From CBIFWW01 sp966186435 (lineage in GTDB: Bacteria > Pseudomonadota > Gammaproteobacteria > Enterobacterales > Enterobacteriaceae), in assembly GCA_966186435.1 (NCBI GenBank), contig CBIFWW010000035.1, positions 1 to 25,716 of the forward strand: a stretch of 25,716 nt of DNA. Reading direction: 5' to 3'. The notes under the pieces are model-generated. The model saw nothing but the letters and a program-made list of their open reading frames with translations, searched no databases and had not been told where the DNA came from. This document shows positions 16,499 to 22,917 of the stretch, piece by piece (position 1 is the stretch's first letter; every line of letters starts with the position of its first letter). Position numbers and translations under genes: made by a program.

Positions 16499-16525
16499 TA
16501 AAGGAATGACTTTGACTGCCGATAT
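16499..16525 (+). promoter_or_regulatory. sigma28 (FliA) promoter of flgMN
   Basis: TAAAGGAA (16499–16506), an 11-nt spacer and GCCGATAT (16518–16525) match the sigma28 consensus closely, beginning 5 nt after the flgA stop. Expected start is near 16532. FliA-dependent flgM transcription in addition to class 2 readthrough from flgA is the known enteric arrangement. Confidence 0.9.
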
Positions 16526-16585
16526 CAGTATCAACAGCAAATCATTATCCGGCTAATGGCCCGACGTTTCGACGAGGACTCAACC

Positions 16586-16879
16586 ATGAGTATTGAACGT
16601 ACTTCTCCCTTAAAGCCCGTCACCCCGGTTCAGGCGCGGGAAACCCAGGAGCCTTCGGTACAGAAGGCCCGGGCGCAAACCACCTCAGAATTGGGTAGTG
16701 CCAATGTTACCCTGAGCGATGCCCAATTGAAGCTCAGCCAGCCGCTAACCAGCGATATTAATCAGGCGCGGGTACAGGCGCTGAAAATGGCGATTCAGAA
16801 TGGTGAGTTAAAAATGGACACCGGTAAAATCGCCGATGGCCTGATCCAGGAAACCCGCGATTATCTGCAAGGGAAGTAA
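16586..16879 (+). CDS. flgM: anti-sigma28 factor FlgM
   Basis: FlgM (97 residues, same as E. coli) binds sigma28 (FliA) and blocks late flagellar genes until it is secreted through the finished hook. The N-terminus MSIERTSPLKPV is the conserved export part, and the rest of the N-terminal half is low complexity and disordered. The C-terminal half (about 42–97: VTLSDAQLKLSQ, VQALKMAIQNGELKMDTGKI) forms the sigma28-binding helices. I chose the ATG at 16586, with GAGGA 7 nt upstream. Ten extra upstream codons in the open frame do not fit the family. flgN starts 3 nt after its stop. Confidence 0.96.
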   Translation: MSIERTSPLKPVTPVQARETQEPSVQKARAQTTSELGSANVTLSDAQLKLSQPLTSDINQARVQALKMAIQNGELKMDTGKIADGLIQETRDYLQGK

Positions 16880-16882
16880 GCC

Positions 16883-17290
16883 ATGGCTGTGCTGACGGAT
16901 ATTCTTGGCAAGATGAGTTCGGTGCTGGATGCCCTGCATCAGGTGCTGGAAGTCGAACAGCAGGCGCTGTCTGCCGGGTTCGTCAATGGCAGCGCCCTGG
17001 TGCGTATCACCCAGGAAAAAAGCAGCCTGTTGGCCGATTTGGATTATCTGGAGCAGCAGCGCCGTGCCGAGCAGCCCGCCACCAGTGCCGCGGGCCAGTG
17101 GTTATCCATTCGCCAGCGCACCCAGCGGCTGAATGAGATAAACCAGCACAACGGCTGGCTGTTGGCGGAGCAAATGAAACGCAACCAGCAGGCGCTGGAG
17201 GTATTAAAGCCCCATCAGGAGACAGGGCTTTATGGGGCTAACGGCCAGACCCGCACTTATGCCCCTGGCGGCCGCAAAATCTCAATCTGA
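16883..17290 (+). CDS. flgN: flagellar export chaperone FlgN
   Basis: FlgN (135 residues, E. coli 138) is the cytosolic chaperone of FlgK and FlgL, whose genes lie at the other end of the cluster. It is almost wholly helical. Conserved pieces are EQQALSAGFVNGSALVRITQEK, split around an N-terminal helix, LLADLDYLEQQRR, and the C-terminal NQHNGWLLAEQMKRNQQALE and LYGANGQT, which includes the substrate-binding region. It is co-transcribed with flgM. Its stop codon lies 1 nt from the convergent murJ stop. Confidence 0.95.
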   Translation: MAVLTDILGKMSSVLDALHQVLEVEQQALSAGFVNGSALVRITQEKSSLLADLDYLEQQRRAEQPATSAAGQWLSIRQRTQRLNEINQHNGWLLAEQMKRNQQALEVLKPHQETGLYGANGQTRTYAPGGRKISI

Positions 17291-17291
17291 A

Positions 17292-18827
17292 TTACAGGGT
17301 GCGGCGGGCAAAATTCTTAATCCGGAAGCCCAGCACCATCAGGGTGGCAAAGTAGGCCGCGACCCCACCAATCACTAATCCCACCAGACGCAGTAAACGG
17401 TACGCCATATTGCCCACATCCCAGGCTGGCATGATATACATCAGCCCCAGCAGCACCGCCGCCATCACAATCACGGCCACCACCAGACGCAACAGGAAAA
17501 TACCCCATCCCGCTTCCGGGGTGAAAATCTTGCGTTTGCGCAGCTGCCAGTAGAGCAACCCGGCGTTGAGACAGGCAGCCAGACCAATCGACAGCGATAG
17601 CCCGGCGTGTTTCAACGGCCCGATAAACGCCAGGTTCATCAGTTGGGTAACGATAAGCGTAACAATCGCAATTTTTACCGGAGTTTTAATGTCCTGACGG
17701 GAATAGAAGCCCGGCGCCAGCACCTTCACCACAATAAGCCCCATCAGCCCGACGGAATAAGCTACCAGCGCCCGCTGGGTCATGGCCGCATCAAAGGCGC
17801 TGAACTTGCCATACTGGAACAGAGAAACCGTCAGCGGCTTCGCCATGATCCCCAGCGCCACCGCACTTGGCAGAGCCAACAGGAAGCACAGGCGCAGGCC
17901 CCAGTCCATCAGGCGGTTGTATTCCTCGTGGTTGCCGCTGGCGAAACTTTTGGAGAGAGACGGCAGCAAAATTGTCCCCAGCGCTACCCCTAACACCCCG
18001 GATGGGAACTCCATCAGTCGGTCGGCGTAGTACATCCACGAGACCGAGCCGGACACCAGGAAAGAGGCAAAAATGGTATTGATGATCAGCGAGATCTGGC
18101 TAACGGAGACACCGAGGATCGCCGGACCCATCTGCTTTACCACGCGGATAGCCCCGGCGTCTTTAAAACTCACCCGTGGCAACACTAGCATGCCGATCTT
18201 TTTCAGGTGCGGCAGCTGATAGAACAGTTGCAGCACGCCGCCCACTGTGACCGCCCAGGCCAGTGCCAGCACCGGCGGGTGGAAGTGGGGGGCCGCAAAC
18301 AGGGCAAAACCAATCATACTGACGTTGAGGAAGGTGGGCGCAAAGGCTGGCACCGAGAAACGGTTCCAGGTATTCAGGATCGCCCCCGCCAGCGAGGCCA
18401 GTGAGATCAGCAGAATATAGGGGAAAGTAATGCGCAAAAGCTGGGAAGTGAGGGTGAATTTATCCGCGGTATCGGCAAAGCCGGGGGCAGTGACCATAAT
18501 CACCCACGGGGCCGCCAGCATACCCAGCACGGTGACAATCGCCAGCGCCAGCGTCAGCAGACCCGCCACATAGGAGATAAACACCTTTGTAGCGTCTTCG
18601 CCCTGCTTGCTTTTGTATTCAGCCAGAATAGGCACGAAAGCTTGGGAAAATGCGCCCTCAGCAAAGATACGGCGCAACAAATTCGGTAACTTAAAGGCCA
18701 CAAAGAAGGCATCGGTGGCCATCCCCGCACCAAACACCCGCGCCACAATGGCATCGCGGGCAAAACCCAGCACGCGGGAGAACATGGTCATGGAGCTGAC
18801 CGCTGCCAGTGATTTTAATAGATTCAT
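17292..18827 (-). CDS. murJ: lipid II flippase MurJ (MviN)
   Basis: MurJ moves lipid-linked peptidoglycan precursor across the inner membrane and is essential in E. coli. It has 511 residues, identical to the E. coli length, and belongs to the MOP superfamily with 14 membrane segments. Residues known to be needed in the central cavity are present: R18, R24, D39 and R52, plus the arginine in YYADRLMEFPSG (R270 region). The open frame extends 14 codons further upstream, but the family start MNLLKSLAAVSSM at 18827 is clear. Its stop is 1 nt from the flgN stop with no terminator between. A short hairpin lies just upstream of the start. Confidence 0.97.
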   Translation of the reverse strand: MNLLKSLAAVSSMTMFSRVLGFARDAIVARVFGAGMATDAFFVAFKLPNLLRRIFAEGAFSQAFVPILAEYKSKQGEDATKVFISYVAGLLTLALAIVTVLGMLAAPWVIMVTAPGFADTADKFTLTSQLLRITFPYILLISLASLAGAILNTWNRFSVPAFAPTFLNVSMIGFALFAAPHFHPPVLALAWAVTVGGVLQLFYQLPHLKKIGMLVLPRVSFKDAGAIRVVKQMGPAILGVSVSQISLIINTIFASFLVSGSVSWMYYADRLMEFPSGVLGVALGTILLPSLSKSFASGNHEEYNRLMDWGLRLCFLLALPSAVALGIMAKPLTVSLFQYGKFSAFDAAMTQRALVAYSVGLMGLIVVKVLAPGFYSRQDIKTPVKIAIVTLIVTQLMNLAFIGPLKHAGLSLSIGLAACLNAGLLYWQLRKRKIFTPEAGWGIFLLRLVVAVIVMAAVLLGLMYIMPAWDVGNMAYRLLRLVGLVIGGVAAYFATLMVLGFRIKNFARRTL

Positions 18828-18929
18828 TGAGTTAGTGTTCCTGCCTGCCAGGCAGACCCGTCGGAGCAAAATAGTGCGCCTAGTCTACCCAGTTAGGCAG
18901 GAATTACTACTGCCAGTTGTTACAGGTGA

Positions 18930-19850
18930 TTATTCGCTCATGGCCTCGCGCCACAGCTTTTCCACCAGTCGTTGGGCCACCAGCGCCTGCTCGCCGCTGG
19001 TTTCCGCCGCAGTGTGATTTTCCACACATTCAATAAAGTGACGGGCGCAACTGCTGAAGCCACGCTGCTCAAGGGTACTTTGCCAGCCCGGCACTGGGCG
19101 ATGAATCACCCCACTCCCCCGCTCCTCACGCCACTCGCGCATGTCGGTAATATCCACCAGCCCACCGTCCCCCACATACTGGATCGACTCACGCTGGCTT
19201 CCGGCCCGGCGGTGCATGGCGGTGGTGATTTGCAGATGCTCATGGCTGAAATGGTGCTCGGCATAGAGCATCTGGCCGTCGTCATTAGTTAACAGGGTGC
19301 CGCTTTGCAGTTGGGCCTTGCCGCCAGATAACCACAGTGCGATATCCACTACATGCAGATAATCATCCAGCAAGGTAAAGCGCAGGTCCTGCGGCCCAAC
19401 ACTATCGGAGCGGTGTTTATCCATCCGCAGGGAAGAAGCCACCCCCATTTGGGTTTTTAACGTCTGGTAGAGCGGCGCAAAGCGGCGGTTAAACCCCACC
19501 ATCAGTTGCAGACCACGCCGTTCCGCCTGCTCTATCAGCCGTTCGGCATCATTTACGTTTTCCGCCAGTGGCTTATCCACACAGACGTGGACCCCTGCCG
19601 CCAGTAAGGCACTCACCACCGCATAATGGCTGGCGGTAGTGCTATGGACAAATACCGCATCGCACTGGCTGGCAAGTGCATCCAGTGAAGAGACATAGGG
19701 GATGCGCCAGGCATCACACACCGGGCGCGCTTTAGGTTCAGTGGGTGAAAAGGCCCCTACCAGCTGCCAGTTGCCCGGCGCACCCAGTACCGGCAGCCAG
19801 GCTTTTTGCGCGATGCCACCTAGCCCCACCATACCTATTCGTAAGGTCAT
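18930..19850 (-). CDS. yceM: putative oxidoreductase YceM (MviM), Gfo/Idh/MocA family
   Basis: The protein has 306 residues (E. coli 307). The N-terminal Rossmann fold has the dinucleotide motif GMVGLGGIAQKAW (about 6–18), followed by the family DKPLAEN motif (usually EKP; the lysine is the expected catalytic residue) near residue 94. The C-terminal part is the mixed alpha/beta domain typical of the family (MDKHRSDSVGPQDLRF and onward). The substrate is not known for E. coli YceM, and nothing here identifies it. It starts 2 nt after yceH and precedes murJ by about 100 nt, in the usual rimJ–yceH–yceM–murJ order. Confidence 0.93.
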   Translation of the reverse strand: MTLRIGMVGLGGIAQKAWLPVLGAPGNWQLVGAFSPTEPKARPVCDAWRIPYVSSLDALASQCDAVFVHSTTASHYAVVSALLAAGVHVCVDKPLAENVNDAERLIEQAERRGLQLMVGFNRRFAPLYQTLKTQMGVASSLRMDKHRSDSVGPQDLRFTLLDDYLHVVDIALWLSGGKAQLQSGTLLTNDDGQMLYAEHHFSHEHLQITTAMHRRAGSQRESIQYVGDGGLVDITDMREWREERGSGVIHRPVPGWQSTLEQRGFSSCARHFIECVENHTAAETSGEQALVAQRLVEKLWREAMSE

Positions 19851-19852
19851 GG

Positions 19853-20506
19853 TTATTCACCCAAATGGGCCAGTAGCGAAGCCAGACGGGTTTTCAGCTC
19901 AGCAACCTCAATCTCCAGCGCCATCACCCGATCCGCCAGCTCATTATGGGGGCTGTCCGCCGTTACGGTTTCCACCGCCGAAATCAACGTTTCCATATCG
20001 CCACTGAACAGGTGCATAAAGCGGCTTTCCCGGCGGCCTGCTTCACGCGGTAGACGCACCGCATAAGGGCCATCTTCACGATTTGAAAGCTGCTCGAGGG
20101 CGTTTTCCACCTCCGCCATATCGCTGAATTCGTACATCCGACCAGCGCGGATACGCAGTTCACCTGGGGTTTGCGGGCCACGTAACAGCAGGGTAGCGAC
20201 CAGGGCCACCTCCGCCGGAGAGAGCTTGAGATCGCCAAATTCCGAGTTGCAGAAGCGCTGTTCGTATTTGGTCACCCGGTTACCAAAACCGCTGACGGTG
20301 CGCAAATAGTGACGCTTTACCAGCTCATCGAGGGTGCCTTGTACTTCGCTTTCCGTCAGGTTCATCACCGGCTCGCGGTTAGTTTTTTGATTACAGGCGG
20401 TGACGACCCCATTAACGGAAAGCGGGTATTGATCCGGGGTGGTGACTTGTTTTTCCAAAATGCAGCCAATCACGCGGGCTTCTACGGCTGAAAGCTGATA
20501 TTTCAC
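19853..20506 (-). CDS. yceH: conserved UPF0502 protein YceH (DUF480)
   Basis: The protein has 217 residues (E. coli 215) and matches YceH closely. It contains two winged-helix-like halves: LSAVEARVIGCILEKQVTTPDQYPLS, split over the first helix pair at residues about 4–30, and LSPAEVALVATLLLRGPQTPGELR near residue 100. A C-terminal coiled-coil segment follows (about 190–215, AEVELKTRLASLLAHL-like heptads). The molecular function is not established. It lies 9 nt after rimJ and 2 nt before yceM, indicating one transcript. Confidence 0.92.
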   Translation of the reverse strand: MKYQLSAVEARVIGCILEKQVTTPDQYPLSVNGVVTACNQKTNREPVMNLTESEVQGTLDELVKRHYLRTVSGFGNRVTKYEQRFCNSEFGDLKLSPAEVALVATLLLRGPQTPGELRIRAGRMYEFSDMAEVENALEQLSNREDGPYAVRLPREAGRRESRFMHLFSGDMETLISAVETVTADSPHNELADRVMALEIEVAELKTRLASLLAHLGE

Positions 20507-20515
20507 AGTGGCTCC

Positions 20516-21100
20516 TTAGCGGCCTGGGGTCCATTCACGGGTGGTCAGTGCGGTGAGGACATGGTCACGCCATACCCCATCAATTAACAGATAATCCTTA
20601 GCATAGCCTTCCTTCTCAAACCCCAGCCGCGCCAGCAGATCGCCACTGCGCTGATTGTGGGGCATGTAATTGGCCATTATCCGGTGCAGGTGCTGGGTGC
20701 GTTGCATATAGCGAATGGCGCTGGTCAGGGCTTCATACATCAGCCCCTGTCCTTGCCACTTCTCCCCAACGGAGTAGCCGAGATAGCAAGAGTGGAAGGA
20801 GCCGCGCACCACGTTGGAAAAGTTGGCAACGCCAATGATCTCTTTTTCTTCCGGATCCAACAGCGCGAAGTAATAAGCGCTGCCTTGCTTGTGCATTTCA
20901 TTGATCATCGCCAACCGGGCCTGCCAGCCAGAGGGGTAACAATGGCTTTCGTCACGCACCGGCTCCCAGGGTTTAAGGAACTGGCGGTTCTCCGCGTAAT
21001 AATCAGCCAGCCGCCAGGCATCGCGGTCATACACCAGCCGCACCACGGTGCGGTCAGTGGTTAAACGGATTTTCGGCACATTACTCCGGTAGCCAAACAT
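20516..21100 (-). CDS. rimJ: ribosomal protein S5 N-alanine acetyltransferase RimJ
   Basis: RimJ (194 residues, same as E. coli) is a GNAT-family enzyme that acetylates the N-terminal alanine of ribosomal protein S5. The start MFGYRSNVPKIRL at 21100 fits the family and has AAGGA upstream. A 21-codon upstream extension is not homologous. The acetyl-CoA-binding region includes GYSVGEKWQGQGLMYEAL (about 108–125), the Q/RxxGxG/A-like loop of GNATs, and MPHNQRSGDLLARLGFEKEG near residue 155. It is the first gene of the leftward rimJ–yceH–yceM unit and diverges from the mdtH remnant. Confidence 0.96.
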   Translation of the reverse strand: MFGYRSNVPKIRLTTDRTVVRLVYDRDAWRLADYYAENRQFLKPWEPVRDESHCYPSGWQARLAMINEMHKQGSAYYFALLDPEEKEIIGVANFSNVVRGSFHSCYLGYSVGEKWQGQGLMYEALTSAIRYMQRTQHLHRIMANYMPHNQRSGDLLARLGFEKEGYAKDYLLIDGVWRDHVLTALTTREWTPGR

Positions 21101-21145
21101 GAATTCCTTACTCCTTGATTGGGGGGCGCGGGTCGCTATGCATTC

Positions 21146-21174
21146 ACTATAACTGTCTGGCACCCCGGAAATAA
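21146..21174 (-). promoter_or_regulatory. candidate sigma70 promoter of rimJ
   Basis: On the minus strand there is a -10 TATAGT (21151–21146) with a -35 TTATTT (21174–21169) and a 17-nt spacer. The -10 is good and the -35 weak. It would start transcription about 40 nt before the rimJ ATG. Confidence 0.45.
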
Positions 21175-21260
21175 AATGCCGATGGCAGGTTTTCTGGATC
21201 TATGCCGGTTTTTCAATTAAATCGCTCAGTCAATCCGCGTTTTTTTAATAAAAAATATCA

Positions 21261-21290
21261 TTGTTCCCCCCAGTGCAAGCTAACTGTAAA
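21261..21290 (+). promoter_or_regulatory. possible promoter of the mdtH remnant / grxB
   Basis: TTGTTC (21261–21266) and TGTAAA (21285–21290) with an 18-nt spacer lie 43 nt before the mdtH remnant ATG. Each hexamer matches only three or four consensus bases. It is the best rightward candidate I found in the 388-nt region between rimJ and grxB. Confidence 0.3.
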
Positions 21291-21332
21291 CATCAACATG
21301 GTTACCCGCTCGCGACTTTTTCAGGAAACATT

Positions 21333-21425
21333 ATGGCGCCCATCGCGCAGGCTCGTAGCTTGGGTAGGTGGTGGCAATTCAGTAGCCAACGGCCCGATAC
21401 CAGGCAACTGGAAGCGGGGGCCTGA
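21333..21425 (+). pseudogene. mdtH: mdtH remnant: in-frame internal deletion of the MdtH multidrug transporter
   Basis: In E. coli and relatives the gene between rimJ and grxB is mdtH, an MFS drug transporter of 402 residues. Here the ATG at 21333, with AGGA ribosome binding site, opens a 30-codon frame. Residues 1–12 (MAPIAQARSLGR) match the MdtH N-terminus, MSRVSQARNLGK in E. coli. Residues 13–30 (WWQFSSQRPDTRQLEAGA) match the MdtH C-terminus, LGWQFSQKRAARRLLERDA. The reading frame, start and stop are kept, while about 370 codons and all twelve membrane segments are missing. A GGGGGC/GCCCCC hairpin (21416–21434) overlaps the stop codon. No transporter function can remain. Family matches are from memory, not a search. 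Confidence 0.8.
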
Positions 21426-21488
21426 TTTGCCCCCTGAGCTATCCTTCGCCATACTGATTCATTCAGCTGGTAAATAAGGAAGATAATC

Positions 21489-22135
21489 ATGAAGCTTTAT
21501 GTTTATGACCACTGCCCGTTTGTATCAAGGCGCGCATGATATTCGGCCTGAAAAATATTCCGGTGGATCTCCACGTCTTGCTTAATGACGATGAAGAGAC
21601 ACCCACTCGCATGATCGGCCAGAAAATGGCGCCCATCCTGCAAAAAGACGACAGCCGCTACCTGCCAGAAAGCATGGATATCGTTCACTATGTGGATAAA
21701 CTGGACGGTAAACCGTTGCTCACCGGGGAACAGAACCCGGCCATTGATACCTGGCTACGCAAAGTGAATGGCTATGTGAATCGCCTGCTGATCCCGCGCT
21801 TTGCTAAATCCTCTTTTGATGAATTCGCCACCCCTGAAGCCCGGGCGTATTTTGTTAAAAAGAAAGAGGCCTCACTGGGCAACTTTGCAGACCATATGGC
21901 CCACTCCGCCGGGCTGATTAAAAATATCAATGATGATCTGCGGGCGCTGGATAAACTGATTGTTCAACCCAATGCCGTTAACGGCACCCTGTCAGACGAT
22001 GACATTCATCTGTTCCCGCTGCTGCGTAACCTGACACTAGTGGCGGGCGTGGAATACCCTAGCCGGGTGGCTGATTACCGCGACAATATGGCGAAACAAA
22101 CCCAGATTAACTTACTCTCCTCTCAGGCTATCTAA
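21489..22135 (+). pseudogene. grxB: glutaredoxin 2 with a 1-nt frameshift at the active site
   Basis: GrxB is a GST-like glutaredoxin that reduces disulfides with glutathione. The true start at 21489 (ribosome binding site AAGGAAG) reads MKLYVYDHCPF and then goes out of frame, stopping at 21537–21539 after 16 codons. The -1 frame from TGT at 21521 continues C-I-K-A-R-M-I-F-G-L-K to the normal stop. Adding one T to the TTT at 21519–21521 restores CPFC and a 215-residue protein, exactly the E. coli length. All downstream sequence (GST-like C-terminal domain, DKLDGKPLLTGE, RNLTLVAGVEYPSRVADYRDN) is intact. Translation from the internal ATG at 21536 would lack the first beta strand and the CPxC motif. 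Either a real lesion or a sequencing error in a T run. Confidence 0.88.
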
Positions 22136-22181
22136 GCCGTTCTTTTCGGTGGATTCCGTTGGCGCACCCCGCGCTGGCGGA

Positions 22182-22199
22182 TGACACTGTATTGTGTCA
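22182..22199. repeat. perfect inverted repeat upstream of yceB
   Basis: TGACAC (22182–22187) and GTGTCA (22194–22199) flank a 6-nt centre TGTATT, 35 nt before the yceB start. It could be an operator or a small RNA hairpin. I do not recognise a specific regulator and see no strong promoter hexamers around it. Confidence 0.5.
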
Positions 22200-22233
22200 A
22201 GATCCTCCGATTCGTCTTACCAGAGAGAAGCTT

Positions 22234-22794
22234 ATGAAGCCGTTTTTCGCCGCCATCACCCTGGCATTGTGTACTTTTATTGTGGGCTGTAACCAGCTCA
22301 CCCAGTATTCGGTTAGTGAACAAGAGATCAATCAGGCGCTGCAAAAGCATAATAACTACAGCAAGGATATCGGGGTTTCTGGCCTGGCCAACGCCCATAT
22401 TGTCCTGACAGATTTGACCAGCCAAATTGGCCGTGACGAGCCGGGTAAAGTGACATTAACCGGCAATGCCGCCCTGGATATGACTTCACTCTTTGGCAAC
22501 CAGAAAGCCAACATGAAGCTAACTTTACGCGCCCAGCCGGTGTTCGATAAAGACAAAGGCGCCATCTTCCTGAAGGAGATGGAAATTGTCGATGCGGTGG
22601 TCACTCCGGAGAAAATGCAGTCGGTATTTAAAACCCTGACTCCTTACCTGAGCAAATCCCTGCGCGACTACTTCGAGCAACAGCCAGCCTATGTGCTGAG
22701 TGAAGATCGCAGTAAAGGCGAAGCCCTGGCAAAGAAATATGCCAAAGGGATTGAGGTTAAGCCTGGCGAGATCGTCATTCCCTTCACTAATTAA
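22234..22794 (+). CDS. yceB: DUF1439 lipoprotein YceB
   Basis: The protein has 186 residues, equal to E. coli YceB. The signal peptide ends in a lipobox FIVGC with the lipidated cysteine at residue 19. Asparagine at +2 argues for outer-membrane sorting. The mature part is close to YceB throughout: SVSEQEINQALQKHNN, HIVLTDLTSQIGRDEPGK, VFDKDKGAIFLKEMEIVDA, and GIEVKPGEIVIPFTN at the end. The biochemical role is not established. I chose the ATG at 22234 rather than an upstream frame extension of 25 codons, because only this start gives a signal peptide at the N-terminus. A terminator follows. Confidence 0.94.
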   Translation: MKPFFAAITLALCTFIVGCNQLTQYSVSEQEINQALQKHNNYSKDIGVSGLANAHIVLTDLTSQIGRDEPGKVTLTGNAALDMTSLFGNQKANMKLTLRAQPVFDKDKGAIFLKEMEIVDAVVTPEKMQSVFKTLTPYLSKSLRDYFEQQPAYVLSEDRSKGEALAKKYAKGIEVKPGEIVIPFTN

Positions 22795-22800
22795 TGAATC

Positions 22801-22823
22801 AGGGGGCCTCGCCCCCTATTTAT
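22801..22823 (+). terminator. yceB terminator
   Basis: AGGGGGC (22801–22807) pairs perfectly with GCCCCCT (22811–22817) around a 3-nt loop, right after the yceB stop, and is followed by ATTTAT. The stem is strong but the T tract is poor, so termination may be partial. Confidence 0.6.
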
Positions 22824-22837
22824 CGCTGAAATAGAGT

Positions 22838-22917
22838 GCAAACAGAAACCTTTACCTCTATGCTTTGTGCCCGGCCAACAGCCATCGAATGACTGCTAAT
22901 CAATGCCGGAGCCATCC
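22838..22917 (+). promoter_or_regulatory. pyrC promoter and start-site-switching leader
   Basis: A -10 TATGCT (22859–22864) places transcription start in CCGG (22871–22874). CCGGC (22871–22875) can pair with GCCGG (22905–22909), which overlaps the Shine–Dalgarno GGAG (22908–22911). In E. coli and Salmonella, high CTP selects the C start, making the hairpin that hides the ribosome site. Low pyrimidine with high GTP selects the G start two nt later, and the hairpin fails. All elements are present. GCAAAC at 22838–22843 could be half of a PurR operator, but the other half is degenerate. No good -35 is seen. Confidence 0.7.

Noticed and set aside
21416..21434. GGGGGC/GCCCCC hairpin at the mdtH remnant stop as a terminator
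   Set aside because: The stem is good but no T tract follows, so I describe it in the mdtH entry and do not call a terminator.
21513..21523. Programmed -1 frameshifting in grxB
   Set aside because: CCG TTT G does not form a standard X XXY YYZ slippery heptamer, and no clear downstream stimulator was seen. A 1-nt deletion or sequencing error is simpler.
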